64,000 bases of DNA from Streptomyces sp. TS71-3 (GCF_018327685.1 NZ_BNEL01000001.1:496001-560000); one strand, 5' to 3'. Numbered from the stretch's first letter, positions 7,993 through 17,541 are shown. Numbers and translations are program-made. Notes: generated by a model from the letters alone, not told the origin.

Positions 7993-9870
7993 ATGGCAGC
8001 CGAACTGACCGGGCGCACGGCGTCCGCAGCGGAACCGACCGGGCGCACGGCGTCCGAAGACGAGGCCCGGGGGCCGTCCGGGCACACCCGCAGACGTTTC
8101 CTCGCCGGCGCGTCGGCCGCGGCCGGCGCCGCCGCGCTCACCGTGGCGGCCACGGAGGCCGCACACGCCGTTCCCGCGCCGCGCGCGGGGGCCAAGCGGG
8201 TCGCCGTGCTCGGCGGCGGCGTGTCCGGGCTGAGCGCCGCGCACGAGCTGGCCGAGCGCGGCTACGCCGTGACGGTCTACGAGTACTACGACGTGATCGG
8301 CGGCAAGGCCCGTTCGATGGACGTCCCCGACACCGGCGCGGGCGGGCGGAAGCCCCTGCCCGGCGAGCACGGATTCCGGTTCTTTCCCGGTTTCTACCGG
8401 AACCTCCCCGACACCTTCCGCCGCATCCCCTTCCCCGGCAACGCGAACGGCGTCCACGACAACCTCCGCAGCGGCACCGAAGCCCTCTTCGCACGCGAGA
8501 AGGGCCGGCCCGACCTGCACTTCCCGCTGCGCCGCGCCACCAGCCTGCCCGCCCCCGGCGACCTCACCACGTCCTGGATCCGCGACCAGCTGCTCTCCGT
8601 GCTCGACCTCGGCACCCGGCTGCCGGCCCAGGAGGCCGCGTACTTCGCCAACCGGGTGCTCGTGCACCTCACGAGCTGCGACGCGCGCCGCGAGGACCAG
8701 TGGGAGAAGGTCTCCTGGTGGGACTTCATCCGGGCCGGCGAGATGAGCCGCGAGTACCAGCTCCTGCTGGGCATCGGACAGACCCGCAACCTCGTCGCCA
8801 CCCGCGCCCAGGTGGCGTCCACCCGCACCGTCGGCCGCGTCATCATCGAGGCACTGCTGCTCTGGGGCATTCTCGGCCAGGGCATGGACGGCGACGCCGA
8901 CATCGACCGCGTGCTGAACGCCCCCACCAACGAGGCCTGGATCGACCCCTGGGGCAGCCACCTGCGCTCCCTCGGCGTGGAGTTCGTCCTCGGCACCCAG
9001 GTACGCGAGGTGCTGTACGAGGACGGCCGGGTGAGCGGCGTCCGGGTCGCGGCGCGGGACGGCGGCGACGAGCGCGTTGTCACCGCCGACCACTACGTCT
9101 CGGCCATGCCCGTCGAGCACGCCCGCACCACCTGGGGCAGCGCCCTGCGCGCCGCCGACCCGCAGCTCGCCAGGTGCGACGCGCTGAAGACGGACTGGAT
9201 GGTCGGCATCCAGTACTACCTGCGGGCGCCGACGCCCGTGGTGCACGGCCACATCAACTGCCTCGACTCGCCGTGGTCGGTGACCGGCATCGGCCAGGCC
9301 CAGTTCTGGGACCGGGACTTCCCGGCGGACTACGGCGACGGCACGGCCCGCGACTGCCTCTCGGCGATCATCTCCGAGTGGGACCAGCCCGGCATCCTCT
9401 ACGGCAAGACGGCGCGGGAGTGCACCAAGGAGGAGATCATCGAGGAGTGCTGGGCGCAGTTGAAGGACGCGCTCAACGACGCGGGCAAGACGACGCTCAC
9501 GGACGGCGACCGGCTCGGCTGGTTCATGGACCCGGCGGTGACCGGACTCGGCGGCGCCGACCCGCAGAACCGCGAGCAGCTCCTCATCCACCCCACGGGC
9601 ACCCTCTACAACCGCCCCTCCGCGGGCACGGCGGTCCCGAACTTCTTCCTGGCGGGCGACTACGTCCACACGGACGTCGACCTGGCGACGATGGAGGGCG
9701 CCAACGAGTCCGCGCGCCGCGCCGTCAACGCCCTGCTCGATCGCGACGGCTCCGGCGCGGAGCGGTGCCGGATCTGGGAGCTCTACCGGCCACCCGAGAT
9801 GGAGCCGCTGAAGCGGGTGGATGATCTCCGGTACCGGTTGGGGTTGCCGAACACGTTCGACCTGGGCTAG
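7993..9870 (+). CDS. Tat-exported FAD-dependent amine-oxidase/phytoene-desaturase-type oxidoreductase (hydroxysqualene dehydroxylase-like)
   Basis: A 625-residue protein. Residues 33-37 (RRRFL), then a hydrophobic Ala-rich stretch ending AHA-V about residue 59, form a twin-arginine signal. The FAD dinucleotide motif VAVLGGGVSGLSAAHELAERG begins near residue 70, with GEHGFRFFPGFYRNL further on and a C-terminal FFLAGDYVHTDVDLATMEGA motif typical of the phytoene desaturase/HpnE/amine-oxidase superfamily. The substrate is uncertain: an isoprenoid or carotenoid-like lipid is plausible. The ATG at 7993 lacks a ribosome site; a GTG at 7933 with GAGGG upstream is a real alternative and would lengthen the signal by 20 residues. 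A 30-bp direct repeat (8001-8056) encodes the duplicated TGRTAS. Confidence 0.8.
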   Translation: MAAELTGRTASAAEPTGRTASEDEARGPSGHTRRRFLAGASAAAGAAALTVAATEAAHAVPAPRAGAKRVAVLGGGVSGLSAAHELAERGYAVTVYEYYDVIGGKARSMDVPDTGAGGRKPLPGEHGFRFFPGFYRNLPDTFRRIPFPGNANGVHDNLRSGTEALFAREKGRPDLHFPLRRATSLPAPGDLTTSWIRDQLLSVLDLGTRLPAQEAAYFANRVLVHLTSCDARREDQWEKVSWWDFIRAGEMSREYQLLLGIGQTRNLVATRAQVASTRTVGRVIIEALLLWGILGQGMDGDADIDRVLNAPTNEAWIDPWGSHLRSLGVEFVLGTQVREVLYEDGRVSGVRVAARDGGDERVVTADHYVSAMPVEHARTTWGSALRAADPQLARCDALKTDWMVGIQYYLRAPTPVVHGHINCLDSPWSVTGIGQAQFWDRDFPADYGDGTARDCLSAIISEWDQPGILYGKTARECTKEEIIEECWAQLKDALNDAGKTTLTDGDRLGWFMDPAVTGLGGADPQNREQLLIHPTGTLYNRPSAGTAVPNFFLAGDYVHTDVDLATMEGANESARRAVNALLDRDGSGAERCRIWELYRPPEMEPLKRVDDLRYRLGLPNTFDLG

Positions 9871-10374
9871 TGCCTGCGGCCGGCGCGAGCCGACTGCTCC
9901 CTTCCCCCGGTGGCCGGGGGCGGCTCCGGCCACCTCTTTCGGCCGGTGGCGACATGGCGGTCTCGTCGTGGTTGCTCGCGCAGTTCCCCGCGCCCCTTCT
10001 CAGGGCGCTACCGCGCCTGGTCGGTGGCCGGGGACGGGTCCGGCTGCCCCCTCCGGCCGGTCGCGACCTGCCCCTCTCGTCGTGGTTGCTCGCGCAGTTC
10101 CCCGCGCCCCCTTTCCGGGCGCTACCGCGCTCTTTTCGGGGCGCTTTCGCGCCAAGCGCGCCCCGTCAGGGGCGCGGGGCTGTGTCCGATGTGCGGCTCC
10201 GCCGCGTGGGCGCGACCGGCCCCAACCGGCAGATGGTCAAGCAAACCACCCGCAAGGGGCTGGACCCGATGGCCCGCCGCAGGCGAAGAACGGCTGCCGG
10301 CGAAGCCCCCCGCACCCCCGACAAGGGCGCGCCATGACAAGAAGGGGGCACGCGGGACACCCCGCGCCCCAAGA
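9871..10374. other. 504-bp gene-free gap between convergent genes, filled with dispersed repeats
   Basis: No credible gene. It holds two copies of the GTTGCTCGCGCAGTTCCCCG element (listed separately) and a downstream stretch (about 10145-10235) containing AGGGGCGCGGGGCTGTGTCC and CTCCGCCGCGTGGGCGCGAC, sequences that I recognise as recurring between genes in many Streptomyces genomes. Confidence 0.7.
9965..10130. repeat. Two copies of a dispersed palindromic intergenic repeat
   Basis: Copy 1 (9965-10017) and copy 2 (10078-10130) both read GTCGTGGTTGCTCGCGCAGT, then TCCCCGCGCCCC, a short variable centre, and GGGCGCTACCGCGC. The CGCGCCCC...GGGCGC part can form a hairpin. Further copies, in either orientation, lie at 33144-33209, 33295-33360, 39231-39321 and 39395-39435. 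Confidence 0.85.
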
Positions 10375-11169
10375 TCAGAGCACCCGCACGGCCCCGCTCG
10401 CCGGATACCCCGAGAGGTCCTGCACGACGACCCCCTTGGACGGGTTCGCCGCGTCCAGGTACTTGCCGCCGCCGATGTAGACGCCGACGTGGTAGGCGCT
10501 GCCCGCGCCACCCCAGTACAGGATGTCGCCGGGCTGGGCGCTGGACACCGGCACCTGCGTGCCGGCCGTCGACTGGTCCTGCGAGGTGCGCGGCAGGTTC
10601 ACGCCGGCCTGCTTGAAGGCGGCCTGGACCAGCCCGGAGCAGTCCCAGGAGTTCGGTCCGGTGCCGCCCATGACGTACGCGTCGCCGACCTGGGAGTTCA
10701 GGAAGGCGAGCACGGAGCCGACGTTGCCGCCGGGGAGGGGGACCTCGGCGGCGGTGGACTTGGTGCTGAGGGTGGTGCGGGGAGCGGAGCGCGAGGCGCG
10801 CGCCTCGGCGGCCTTCCGGGCGGCGGCGGCCTTCTTCTTGGCCTCCGCCTTCTTCTCGGCGTCCGCCCGCGACTTCTTGGCTTCCTTGACGGCCTGGGAC
10901 AGGGCCGTGTTCTGCACCGCCCGGGTGGCGTAGGTGTCCGCCGTCTGACGGGTGGCGTCCGCGGACGCGGCGGCCTGCGTGGCCAGACCGTCGGTGACGG
11001 CGGGCATCTCGACCGTGTCGTGAGCGGGTTCGGCGGGGGCCGACTGCGCCGACGCGCCGGTCACGGCCAGGGTGCTGAGAACACCGCCGGCGACGCCCGC
11101 ACACAGCGCGAATCTCGGCGCGCTGCGTCGGGGCTTCCGGTGGCTGGGTATATGAGCGGTGTGGGACAT
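10375..11169 (-). CDS. Secreted NlpC/P60 cell-wall endopeptidase
   Basis: A 264-residue exported protein. A basic N-terminus (RKPRRSAPRF) and hydrophobic core end near TGASAQ (about residue 42), a Sec-type signal peptide. Residues about 60-130 are Ala/Lys/Glu-rich and likely coiled coil or helical (KKAEAKKKAAAARKAAEA). The C-terminal NlpC/P60 domain has the catalytic Cys177 in SWDCSGLV and His227 in YHVGVYIGGG. The family cuts gamma-D-glutamyl-meso-DAP or similar peptide bonds in peptidoglycan. The ATG at 11169 was chosen because the signal peptide follows directly; upstream in-frame sequence is unlike a protein. The gene is followed by repeats and preceded by a long leader; no c-di-AMP (ydaO) riboswitch signature was seen. 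Confidence 0.9.
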   Translation of the reverse strand: MSHTAHIPSHRKPRRSAPRFALCAGVAGGVLSTLAVTGASAQSAPAEPAHDTVEMPAVTDGLATQAAASADATRQTADTYATRAVQNTALSQAVKEAKKSRADAEKKAEAKKKAAAARKAAEARASRSAPRTTLSTKSTAAEVPLPGGNVGSVLAFLNSQVGDAYVMGGTGPNSWDCSGLVQAAFKQAGVNLPRTSQDQSTAGTQVPVSSAQPGDILYWGGAGSAYHVGVYIGGGKYLDAANPSKGVVVQDLSGYPASGAVRVL

Positions 11170-11349
11170 GTGAACAACCGCTACCAGGGCCCGACCGCAT
11201 CGTTCAAGAAACGTGGGGTGCGCCACAGTTGCTTCACAGGGTCCTGAATCCCGGGTGTGTCGGATTTCGTGCCACTCCGGGAGCGGTTTCACATTGAGGC
11301 GATCAAGCCCGTGCTCATGCACTTTCCGCGATACGCCCGAATTGCTCCG

Positions 11350-11379
11350 TGCCTACCATCTGTTGGGTACCCCTGCCAA
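11350..11379 (-). promoter_or_regulatory. Candidate promoter for the NlpC/P60 gene
   Basis: On the minus strand TTGGCA (11374-11379) is followed after 18 bases by TAGGCA (11350-11355). This would leave an untranslated leader of about 170 bases. The -10 lacks the final T, so support is moderate. Confidence 0.35.
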
Positions 11380-12051
11380 GCCCCGACGGTGCGGCGGCCC
11401 GGGGTGATGTGGCCAGTGTCACGGAACGATGCTCCCCGGCCGTACGTCTATAAAGGGCCGCAGCGTCGCAAAGGGGGGCGTTCGCCCCTCCGCCCCTCCG
11501 GTCCCGCCGGCTCCGTTCGCTTCGGTTCGCCGGCTGTCGTCGCTCTGACCCGCCGGCTCCGTCCCTCCGGCCCACCGACCCTCGGACCCGTCGACCGGAG
11601 TGCCCTCCGGCCCACCCGCCGCGCGACGGAACCCCGCACCGAGGGCCATACCACGCGCCCGTTACGTGAACATGACGCATTCCTCACGTGAACGGGAGCA
11701 CACGCCCAGACCCGGACGCAGCGTCCCTCTCGCACCACTTCCCCCGTTCCCTCGCTCTCGGGTGCACTCGTCTCCTCTCCTCCCGTCTCCTCCCTTCTGC
11801 GCCCCTCTCCGTATGAACCAGCCCTTTATCAGGCAGTTCAGTCCAGCGCGAATTTGCGCCAAGACGCGCTGCCTTGATAAGGGGCTCCGGCTTTGATCAG
11901 CGGAAACGCGGAAAAATGTCACCTCGGGTGACCGTCGCGCCGCTTCTCGTGTGAAGATCACGGCTGTTCCGGCTTCATGATCGTTCGTCAGGTGGTGGAG
12001 ATCACAAGGGCGATGCGTGACCCCGTGTCGCAGATCACAGACCGGCGGGCA

Positions 12052-12057
12052 TAAGAT
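12052..12057 (+). promoter_or_regulatory. -10 element of the nuoA-N promoter
   Basis: TAAGAT matches the TANNNT -10 pattern. Transcription would begin about 12064, just upstream of the Rex-type operator, leaving a leader of about 200 bases before nuoA. The -35 is not distinct. Confidence 0.5.
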
Positions 12058-12072
12058 GCGAGGCAGTCGGGC

Positions 12073-12090
12073 TTGTGACCTGCTTCACAT
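12073..12090. promoter_or_regulatory. Rex operator (redox sensor) at the nuo promoter
   Basis: TTGTGACCTGCTTCACAT is an inverted repeat that closely matches the Rex operator pattern TTGTGAANNNNTTCACAA, with arms TGTGA and TTCACA. Rex binds such sites when NADH/NAD+ is low and releases them when NADH accumulates; in Streptomyces it controls respiratory genes such as cydABCD. The site sits just downstream of the predicted transcription start, a position suited to repression. nuo control by NADH level would make physiological sense because NADH is the substrate of the enzyme. Confidence 0.75.
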
Positions 12091-12148
12091 GAACACGATC
12101 TTCGTGGACTCCGTGAAGGAGCGGTGGGGTCCCGGATCGCCGGAACGG

Positions 12149-12227
12149 CGGCCGATCGCTGGATGGATCGGCCGGTCGGGACCGGTGTCCGAGGTGCCTC
12201 CCGCACGGGGGAGCGGGCTCGACACCG
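12149..12227 (+). promoter_or_regulatory. Structured mRNA leader of nuoA: two strong hairpins
   Basis: Hairpin 1: CGGCCGATC (12149-12157) pairs perfectly with GATCGGCCG (12166-12174) around an 8-base loop. Hairpin 2: CGGTGTC-C-GAG (12183-12193) pairs with CTCGACACCG (12218-12227), with one bulged C, enclosing an inner stem CTCCC (12198-12202)/GGGAG (12209-12213). The second structure ends about 20 bases before the GAGAGGAGCGAGGAGCG ribosome-binding stretch of nuoA. Stem pairing is read directly; any regulatory role is inference. Confidence 0.5.
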
Positions 12228-12265
12228 CCGTAGGAGTCAGCGCCGACTGAGAGGAGCGAGGAGCG

Positions 12266-12625
12266 GTGAACGCGTACGCGCCCATCCTCGTACTGGGAGC
12301 CCTCGGGGCAGCTTTTGCGATCTTCTCCGTGGTGATGGCCACGCTTATCGGTCCAAAGCGGTACAACCGAGCCAAGCTCGAAGCCTATGAGTGCGGTATC
12401 GAGCCGACGCCGACACCGGCGGGCGGCGGGCGGTTCCCGATCAAGTACTACCTGACGGCGATGCTCTTCATCGTCTTCGACATCGAGATCGTCTTTCTCT
12501 ACCCCTGGGCCGTCACCTTCGACTCCCTGGGGCTGTTCGGGCTCGTCGAGATGCTGCTCTTCGTGCTCACCGTCTTCGTCGCCTACGCATACGTGTGGCG
12601 GCGCGGCGGCCTGGAATGGGACTGA
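12266..12625 (+). CDS. nuoA: NADH-quinone oxidoreductase subunit A
   Basis: A 119-residue membrane subunit with three transmembrane helices, the first gene of the complete complex I operon. The loop after helix 1 carries AKLEAYECGIEPTPTP, the conserved ECG segment near the quinone channel, and helix 2 shows ALMFIVFDIEIVFLYPW-like residues (FDIEIVFLYPW) with the acidic pair conserved in the family. It helps form the junction between the peripheral and membrane arms. The GTG start has a strong GGAG-rich ribosome site (12252-12262). nuoB follows after 75 bases. Confidence 0.95.
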   Translation: MNAYAPILVLGALGAAFAIFSVVMATLIGPKRYNRAKLEAYECGIEPTPTPAGGGRFPIKYYLTAMLFIVFDIEIVFLYPWAVTFDSLGLFGLVEMLLFVLTVFVAYAYVWRRGGLEWD

Positions 12626-12700
12626 GAAGCGTCAGACCGCGCAACGACCACGCGACCGCGTGAACGACCACGCGAGGGAACAGAGGGGCTTGAGGGGCCT

Positions 12701-13255
12701 ATGGGACTCGAAGAGAAACTGCCGAGCGGGTTTCTGCTGACCACCGTCGAGCAGGCCGCGGGCTGGGTGCGGAAGTCCTCCGTCTTCCCCGCGACATTCG
12801 GCCTCGCCTGCTGCGCCATCGAGATGATGACGACCGGCGCCGGGCGCTATGACCTGGCGCGCTTCGGCATGGAGGTCTTCCGCGGCTCTCCGCGGCAGGC
12901 GGACCTGATGATCGTGGCGGGCCGGGTGAGCCAGAAGATGGCGCCGGTGCTGCGGCAGGTCTACGACCAGATGCCGAACCCCAAGTGGGTCATCTCGATG
13001 GGCGTCTGCGCGTCCTCCGGCGGGATGTTCAACAACTACGCGATCGTGCAGGGCGTCGACCACGTCGTTCCGGTGGACATCTACCTGCCCGGCTGCCCCC
13101 CGCGGCCCGAGATGCTGATGGACAGCATCCTGAAGCTCCATCAGAAGATCCAGACCTCGAAGCTCGGCGTGAACGCCGAGGAGGCCGCCCGCGAGGCGGA
13201 GGAGGCGGCCCTCAAGGCGCTTCCCACGATCGAGATGAAGGGGCTGCTGCGGTGA
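12701..13255 (+). CDS. nuoB: NADH-quinone oxidoreductase subunit B
   Basis: A 184-residue peripheral-arm subunit that holds the terminal [4Fe-4S] cluster N2, the direct electron donor to menaquinone. The four ligands are visible: Cys37 and Cys38 in LACCAIEMM, Cys103 in GVCASSGG and Cys132 in LPGCPPRPE. The length is normal. The ATG start has GAGGGGC upstream. The stop overlaps the GTG of nuoC (GTGA), so translation is probably coupled. Confidence 0.96.
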   Translation: MGLEEKLPSGFLLTTVEQAAGWVRKSSVFPATFGLACCAIEMMTTGAGRYDLARFGMEVFRGSPRQADLMIVAGRVSQKMAPVLRQVYDQMPNPKWVISMGVCASSGGMFNNYAIVQGVDHVVPVDIYLPGCPPRPEMLMDSILKLHQKIQTSKLGVNAEEAAREAEEAALKALPTIEMKGLLR

Positions 13256-13986
13256 GCGAGCAGAACGGAACCAACCCCGAACAGGACCTGAACAGCCAGA
13301 ACCTGCCCGGCCAGCGCGGCGAGCAGGGCGAGGAGATCCGGGTCCAGCGCGGCATGTTCGGGGCCAACAACGGCGGCGACACCAGCGGCTACGGCGGCCT
13401 GGTGCGCTCCATCCGGCTGCCCGGGGCCGCGTCACGGCCCTACGGCGGATGGTTCGACGAGGTGGCCGACGAGCTGGAGGGCGCCCTGGAGGAGCAGGAC
13501 CTCCTCCCGGAGAACGCCATCGAGAAGACCGTCGTCGACCGCGGCGAGATGACCTTCCACGTCGCGCGCGAGCACCTGGTGCGGGTGGCGAAGACCCTGC
13601 GTGACGACCCGGCGCTCCGCTTCGAGCTGTGCACCGGCGTCAGCGGCGTCCACTACCCGAGCGACAAGGGCCGCGAGCTGCACGCCGTCTACCACATGCG
13701 CTCAATTACCCACAATCGCCTGATCCGCCTCGAAGTCAGCGCCCCGGACAGCGACCCGCACATCCCCTCGCTGGTCTCCGTGTATCCGACGAACGACTGG
13801 CACGAGCGCGAGACGTACGACTTCTTCGGCATCGTCTTCGACGGTCACCCGGCGCTGACGCGGATCATGATGCCGGACGACTGGCAGGGCTTCCCGCAGC
13901 GCAAGGACTACCCGCTCGGCGGCATCGCCGTCGAGTACAAGGGCGCCCAGATCCCGGCTCCGGACCAGCGGAGGTCGTACTCATGA
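13252..13986 (+). CDS. nuoC: NADH-quinone oxidoreductase subunit C
   Basis: A 244-residue 30-kDa-type subunit of the hydrophilic arm. The N-terminal 60 residues are a Gln/Asn/Gly-rich extension; the conserved core ends with [21 protein letters not shown] and [10 protein letters not shown], the family signature that docks onto NuoD and NuoB. It is separate from NuoD, unlike the fused NuoCD of E. coli. The GTG start overlaps the nuoB stop and its own stop overlaps the nuoD start (ATGA). Codons around 13700-13720 (TCA ATT ACC CAC AAT) are unusually A/T rich for this genome. Confidence 0.95.
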   Translation: MSEQNGTNPEQDLNSQNLPGQRGEQGEEIRVQRGMFGANNGGDTSGYGGLVRSIRLPGAASRPYGGWFDEVADELEGALEEQDLLPENAIEKTVVDRGEMTFHVAREHLVRVAKTLRDDPALRFELCTGVSGVHYPSDKGRELHAVYHMRSITHNRLIRLEVSAPDSDPHIPSLVSVYPTNDWHERETYDFFGIVFDGHPALTRIMMPDDWQGFPQRKDYPLGGIAVEYKGAQIPAPDQRRSYS

Positions 13987-15305
13987 CGACGCAGTCAGCA
14001 TCGGCACGCGAAACCACGGAAGGCACCGTCTACACGGTCACCGGCGGGGACTGGGACGAGGTCGTCGAGGCCGCCGCCAAGGCCGACGACGAGCGCATCG
14101 TGGTCAACATGGGCCCCCAGCACCCGTCCACGCACGGCGTGCTCCGGCTCATCCTGGAGATCGACGGCGAGACGGTCACCGAGGCCCGCTGCGGCATCGG
14201 CTACCTGCACACCGGCATCGAGAAGAACCTTGAGTTCCGCACCTGGACGCAGGGCACCACGTTCGTCACCCGGATGGATTACCTCACGCCGTTCTTCAAC
14301 GAGGCGGCGTACTGCCTGGGCGTGGAGAAGCTGCTCGGCATCGAGGCCGAGGTGCCGGACCGGGCGAACATCATCCGCGTGATGCTCATGGAGCTCAACC
14401 GCCTCTCCTCGCACCTGGTCGCCATCGCCACCGGCGGTATGGAGCTCGGCGCCACCACGATCATGATCTACGGATTCCGTGATCGTGAACTCATTCTCGA
14501 CCTCTACGAGCTCATCACCGGCCTGCGGATGAACCACGCGTACATCCGTCCCGGCGGCCTCTCCCAGGACCTGCCGCCGGGCGCGGTGGACCAGGTGCGC
14601 GAGTTCGTGAAGACGATGCGCAAGAACCTCCCGGAGTACGACAAGCTCGCCACCGGGAACCCGATCTTCAAGGCCCGGATGCAGGACGTCGGCTACCTCG
14701 ACCTCACCGGCTGCATGGCGCTCGGCGCGACCGGCCCGATCCTGCGCTCCGCGGGCCTGCCGCACGACCTGCGCAAGGCGCAGCCCTACTGCGGCTACGA
14801 GAGCTACGACTTCGACATCCCGACCACCGACACCTGCGACTCCTACGGGCGCTTCCTCATCCGCCTGGAGGAGATGCGCCAGTCGCTGAACATCGTCGAG
14901 CAGTGCCTCGACCGGCTGGAGCCGGGCCCGGTGATGGTCGGCGACAAGAAGATCGCCTGGCCCGCCCAGCTCGCCCTGGGCCCGGACGGCCTCGGCAACT
15001 CCCTCGACCACATCAAGCAGATCATGGGCACCTCCATGGAGTCCCTGATCCACCACTTCAAGCTGGTGACCGAGGGCTTCAGGGTCCCGCCCGGGCAGGC
15101 CTACGCGGCCGTCGAGTCCGCCAAGGGCGAGCTCGGCGCCCACGTGGTCTCCGACGGCGGCACCCGCCCCTTCCGGGTCCACTTCCGCGACCCGTCCTTC
15201 ACCAACCTTCAGGCGATGGCCGCGATGTGCGAGGGCGGCCAGGTCGCCGACGTCATCGTCGCCGTCGCGTCCATCGACCCCGTGATGGGAGGCGTCGACC
15301 GGTGA
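13983..15305 (+). CDS. nuoD: NADH-quinone oxidoreductase subunit D
   Basis: A 440-residue 49-kDa subunit that forms the quinone head-group pocket with NuoB. The start of the core reads [17 protein letters not shown], with the conserved His that contacts quinone, followed by [18 protein letters not shown]; the C-terminal end DPVMGGVDR is canonical. It is homologous to the large subunit of NiFe hydrogenases but lacks their metal cysteines. It is the only NuoD in the window: the second cluster has none. Start and stop both overlap neighbouring genes. Confidence 0.96.
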   Translation: MTTQSASARETTEGTVYTVTGGDWDEVVEAAAKADDERIVVNMGPQHPSTHGVLRLILEIDGETVTEARCGIGYLHTGIEKNLEFRTWTQGTTFVTRMDYLTPFFNEAAYCLGVEKLLGIEAEVPDRANIIRVMLMELNRLSSHLVAIATGGMELGATTIMIYGFRDRELILDLYELITGLRMNHAYIRPGGLSQDLPPGAVDQVREFVKTMRKNLPEYDKLATGNPIFKARMQDVGYLDLTGCMALGATGPILRSAGLPHDLRKAQPYCGYESYDFDIPTTDTCDSYGRFLIRLEEMRQSLNIVEQCLDRLEPGPVMVGDKKIAWPAQLALGPDGLGNSLDHIKQIMGTSMESLIHHFKLVTEGFRVPPGQAYAAVESAKGELGAHVVSDGGTRPFRVHFRDPSFTNLQAMAAMCEGGQVADVIVAVASIDPVMGGVDR

Positions 15306-16138
15306 CGGACGTCAGCCTGGGCATGCCCCAACTGCCCGCCCCCGCCTACCCGGCCGACGTGCGCGCCCGTCTCGAAGCGGACGCGAAGGACGTCATCGGC
15401 CGCTACCCGGGCTCCCGCTCCGCGCTGCTGCCGCTGCTGCACCTGGTGCAGTCCGAGGAGGGCTACGTCACCCGCACCGGCGTGCAGTTCTGCGCCGAGC
15501 TGCTGGACCTGACCACCGCCGAGGTCACCGCCGTCGCCACCTTCTACACCATGTACCGGCGCAAGCCGGGCGGCGAGTACCACGTGGGCGTCTGCACCAA
15601 CACCCTGTGCGCGGTGATGGGCGGCGACGCGATCTTCTCCGCCCTCCAGGAGCACCTGGGCGTCGGCAACGGCGAGACCACCGAGGACGGCAAGGTCACG
15701 CTGGAGCACATCGAGTGCAACGCCGCCTGCGACTTCGCGCCGGTGCTGATGGTGAACTGGGAGTTCTTCGACAACCAGACCATCGAGTCCGCCAAGCGCC
15801 TCGTCGACGACCTGCGCGCCGGCGCCGACGTCGAGCCCACCCGGGGCGCCCCCCTGTGCGGCTTCCGGGAGACCTCCCGGATCCTCGCGGGCTTCCCCGA
15901 CGAGCGCCCCGGAGCCGTCGACGCGACCGGCGGCGCGGGCCCCGCGTCGCTGATCGGGCTGCGCCTGTCCCGCGGTGAGAGCGCCGCCGCCGCGCGCGTG
16001 GTGCACCCCCGCGGCGCGGCGCCCACCGCCGCCCCGGCCGCCGGAGCCGAGCACCTCAGCTCTCATGACGCACCGCAGCAGACCTCGGCCTCCGACCCCG
16101 AGCACCCTGCCGGACCGGTCACCGAGGAGGGGGAGTGA
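15302..16138 (+). CDS. nuoE: NADH-quinone oxidoreductase subunit E
   Basis: A 278-residue 24-kDa-type subunit of the NADH module. The [2Fe-2S] cluster N1a ligands are Cys98 and Cys103 (GVCTNTLCA) and Cys139 and Cys143 ([10 protein letters not shown]), in a thioredoxin-like fold. About 90 residues beyond the usual end (from about 190) are Ala/Gly/Pro/Ser-rich and look disordered. The GTG start overlaps the nuoD stop; the stop overlaps nuoF. Confidence 0.95.
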   Translation: MTDVSLGMPQLPAPAYPADVRARLEADAKDVIGRYPGSRSALLPLLHLVQSEEGYVTRTGVQFCAELLDLTTAEVTAVATFYTMYRRKPGGEYHVGVCTNTLCAVMGGDAIFSALQEHLGVGNGETTEDGKVTLEHIECNAACDFAPVLMVNWEFFDNQTIESAKRLVDDLRAGADVEPTRGAPLCGFRETSRILAGFPDERPGAVDATGGAGPASLIGLRLSRGESAAAARVVHPRGAAPTAAPAAGAEHLSSHDAPQQTSASDPEHPAGPVTEEGE

Positions 16139-17541
16139 TGACCACCACAGCCGAGAACCCGGAGAACGGGGCCGCCGCGCAGGAGTCCGGTTCCGGGACC
16201 CACGCGGAGAGCAACCCGGAGAAGCTGCTGGCGCCGGTGCTGTCGGCCTTCTGGGACGAGGAGAAGTCCTGGACGCTCGACACCTACCGGCGGCACGACG
16301 GCTACGAGGGCCTGCGCAAGGCCCTCGCCATGGAGCCGGACGACATCATCGCCTACGTCAAGGAGTCCGGCCTGCGCGGCCGTGGCGGCGCGGGCTTCCC
16401 GACGGGCATGAAGTGGCAGTTCATCCCGCAGGGCGACGGCAAGCCGCACTACCTCGTCGTCAACGCGGACGAGTCGGAGCCGGGGACCTGCAAGGACATC
16501 CCGCTCCTCTTCGCGAACCCGCACTCCCTCATCGAGGGAATCGTGATCGCCTGCTACGCGATCCGCTCCGAGCACGCCTTCATCTACCTGCGCGGCGAGG
16601 TCGTCCCCGTGCTCCGGCGGCTGCACGAGGCCGTCCGCGAGGCGTACGCGGCCGGGTACCTCGGGAAGAACGTCCTCGGCAGCGGACTCAACCTGGAACT
16701 CACCGTGCACGCGGGCGCGGGCGCGTACATCTGCGGTGAGGAGACCGCGCTTCTCGACTCCCTCGAAGGCCGCCGCGGCCAGCCGCGACTGCGTCCTCCC
16801 TTCCCTGCCGTCGCGGGCCTCTACGCGTGCCCCACTGTCGTGAACAACGTCGAGTCCATCGCTTCCGTTCCCGCGATCCTGAACAAGGGCAAGGAATGGT
16901 TCAGGTCGATGGGAAGCGAGAAGTCCCCGGGCTTCACGCTGTACTCCCTCAGCGGCCACGTCGCGAGCCCCGGCCAGTACGAGGGCCCGCTCGGCATCAC
17001 GCTGCGCCAGCTCCTGGAGATGAGCGGCGGGATCCGCCCCGGCCACCGGCTGAAGTTCTGGACTCCCGGCGGCTCCTCCACGCCGCTGCTCACCGAGGAG
17101 CACCTGGACGTCCCGCTGGACTACGAGGGCGTGGGCGCCGCCGGCTCCATGCTCGGCACGAAGGCGCTCCAGTGCTTCGACGAGACCACCTGCGTCGTGC
17201 GCGCCGTGACCCGCTGGACGGAGTTCTACGCCCACGAGTCCTGCGGCAAGTGCACGCCGTGCCGTGAGGGCACCTACTGGCTCGTCCAGCTGCTGCGGGA
17301 CATCGAGGCGGGCAAGGGCGCCATGAGCGACCTCGACAAGCTCGCCGACATCGCCGACAACATCAACGGCAAGTCCTTCTGCGCCCTCGGCGACGGCGCC
17401 GCCTCGCCGATCTTCTCGTCGCTCAAGTACTTCCGCGCCGAGTACGAGGAGCACATCACCGGCAGGGGCTGCCCGTTCGACCCGGCACGGTCGACCGTCT
17501 GGGCGGACGGCCCCATCGACACCACGGAGGTGAACGCATGA
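16138..17541 (+). CDS. nuoF: NADH-quinone oxidoreductase subunit F (NADH- and FMN-binding)
   Basis: A 467-residue 51-kDa subunit where NADH is oxidised. The glycine-rich NADH loop [10 protein letters not shown] is at residues 81-90, an FMN-binding stretch [14 protein letters not shown] follows, and the [4Fe-4S] cluster N3 ligands are in [12 protein letters not shown] near residue 369, with a last Cys in SFCALGDGA. The ATG at 16138 overlaps the nuoE stop as ATGA; a GTG three bases earlier (16135) is equally readable. A preceding AGGAGGGGGAG is an excellent ribosome site. Confidence 0.95.
   Translation: MTTTAENPENGAAAQESGSGTHAESNPEKLLAPVLSAFWDEEKSWTLDTYRRHDGYEGLRKALAMEPDDIIAYVKESGLRGRGGAGFPTGMKWQFIPQGDGKPHYLVVNADESEPGTCKDIPLLFANPHSLIEGIVIACYAIRSEHAFIYLRGEVVPVLRRLHEAVREAYAAGYLGKNVLGSGLNLELTVHAGAGAYICGEETALLDSLEGRRGQPRLRPPFPAVAGLYACPTVVNNVESIASVPAILNKGKEWFRSMGSEKSPGFTLYSLSGHVASPGQYEGPLGITLRQLLEMSGGIRPGHRLKFWTPGGSSTPLLTEEHLDVPLDYEGVGAAGSMLGTKALQCFDETTCVVRAVTRWTEFYAHESCGKCTPCREGTYWLVQLLRDIEAGKGAMSDLDKLADIADNINGKSFCALGDGAASPIFSSLKYFRAEYEEHITGRGCPFDPARSTVWADGPIDTTEVNA

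Larger units (their letters stand above)
11170..12265. other. 1.1-kb divergent control region between the NlpC/P60 gene and nuoA
   Basis: I see no credible gene. It holds an AT-rich hexamer TATAAA near 11449, a pyrimidine-rich tract (about 11771-11810, only three or four purines in 40 bases), GTCACCTCGGGTGAC, a 6-bp inverted repeat with a 3-base loop (11918-11932), and, from 12052 on, the nuo promoter, Rex-type operator and structured leader listed separately. The region 11815-12100 is clearly richer in A/T than its surroundings. Confidence 0.7.

Noticed and set aside
10375..11450. A c-di-AMP (ydaO) riboswitch before the NlpC/P60 gene, as known for other Streptomyces wall hydrolases
   Set aside because: The conserved ydaO core was not found in the leader on the minus strand.
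11662..11961. Small minus-strand open frame of about 99 codons upstream of nuoA
   Set aside because: No ribosome site, no recognisable sequence, and it crosses the pyrimidine tract.
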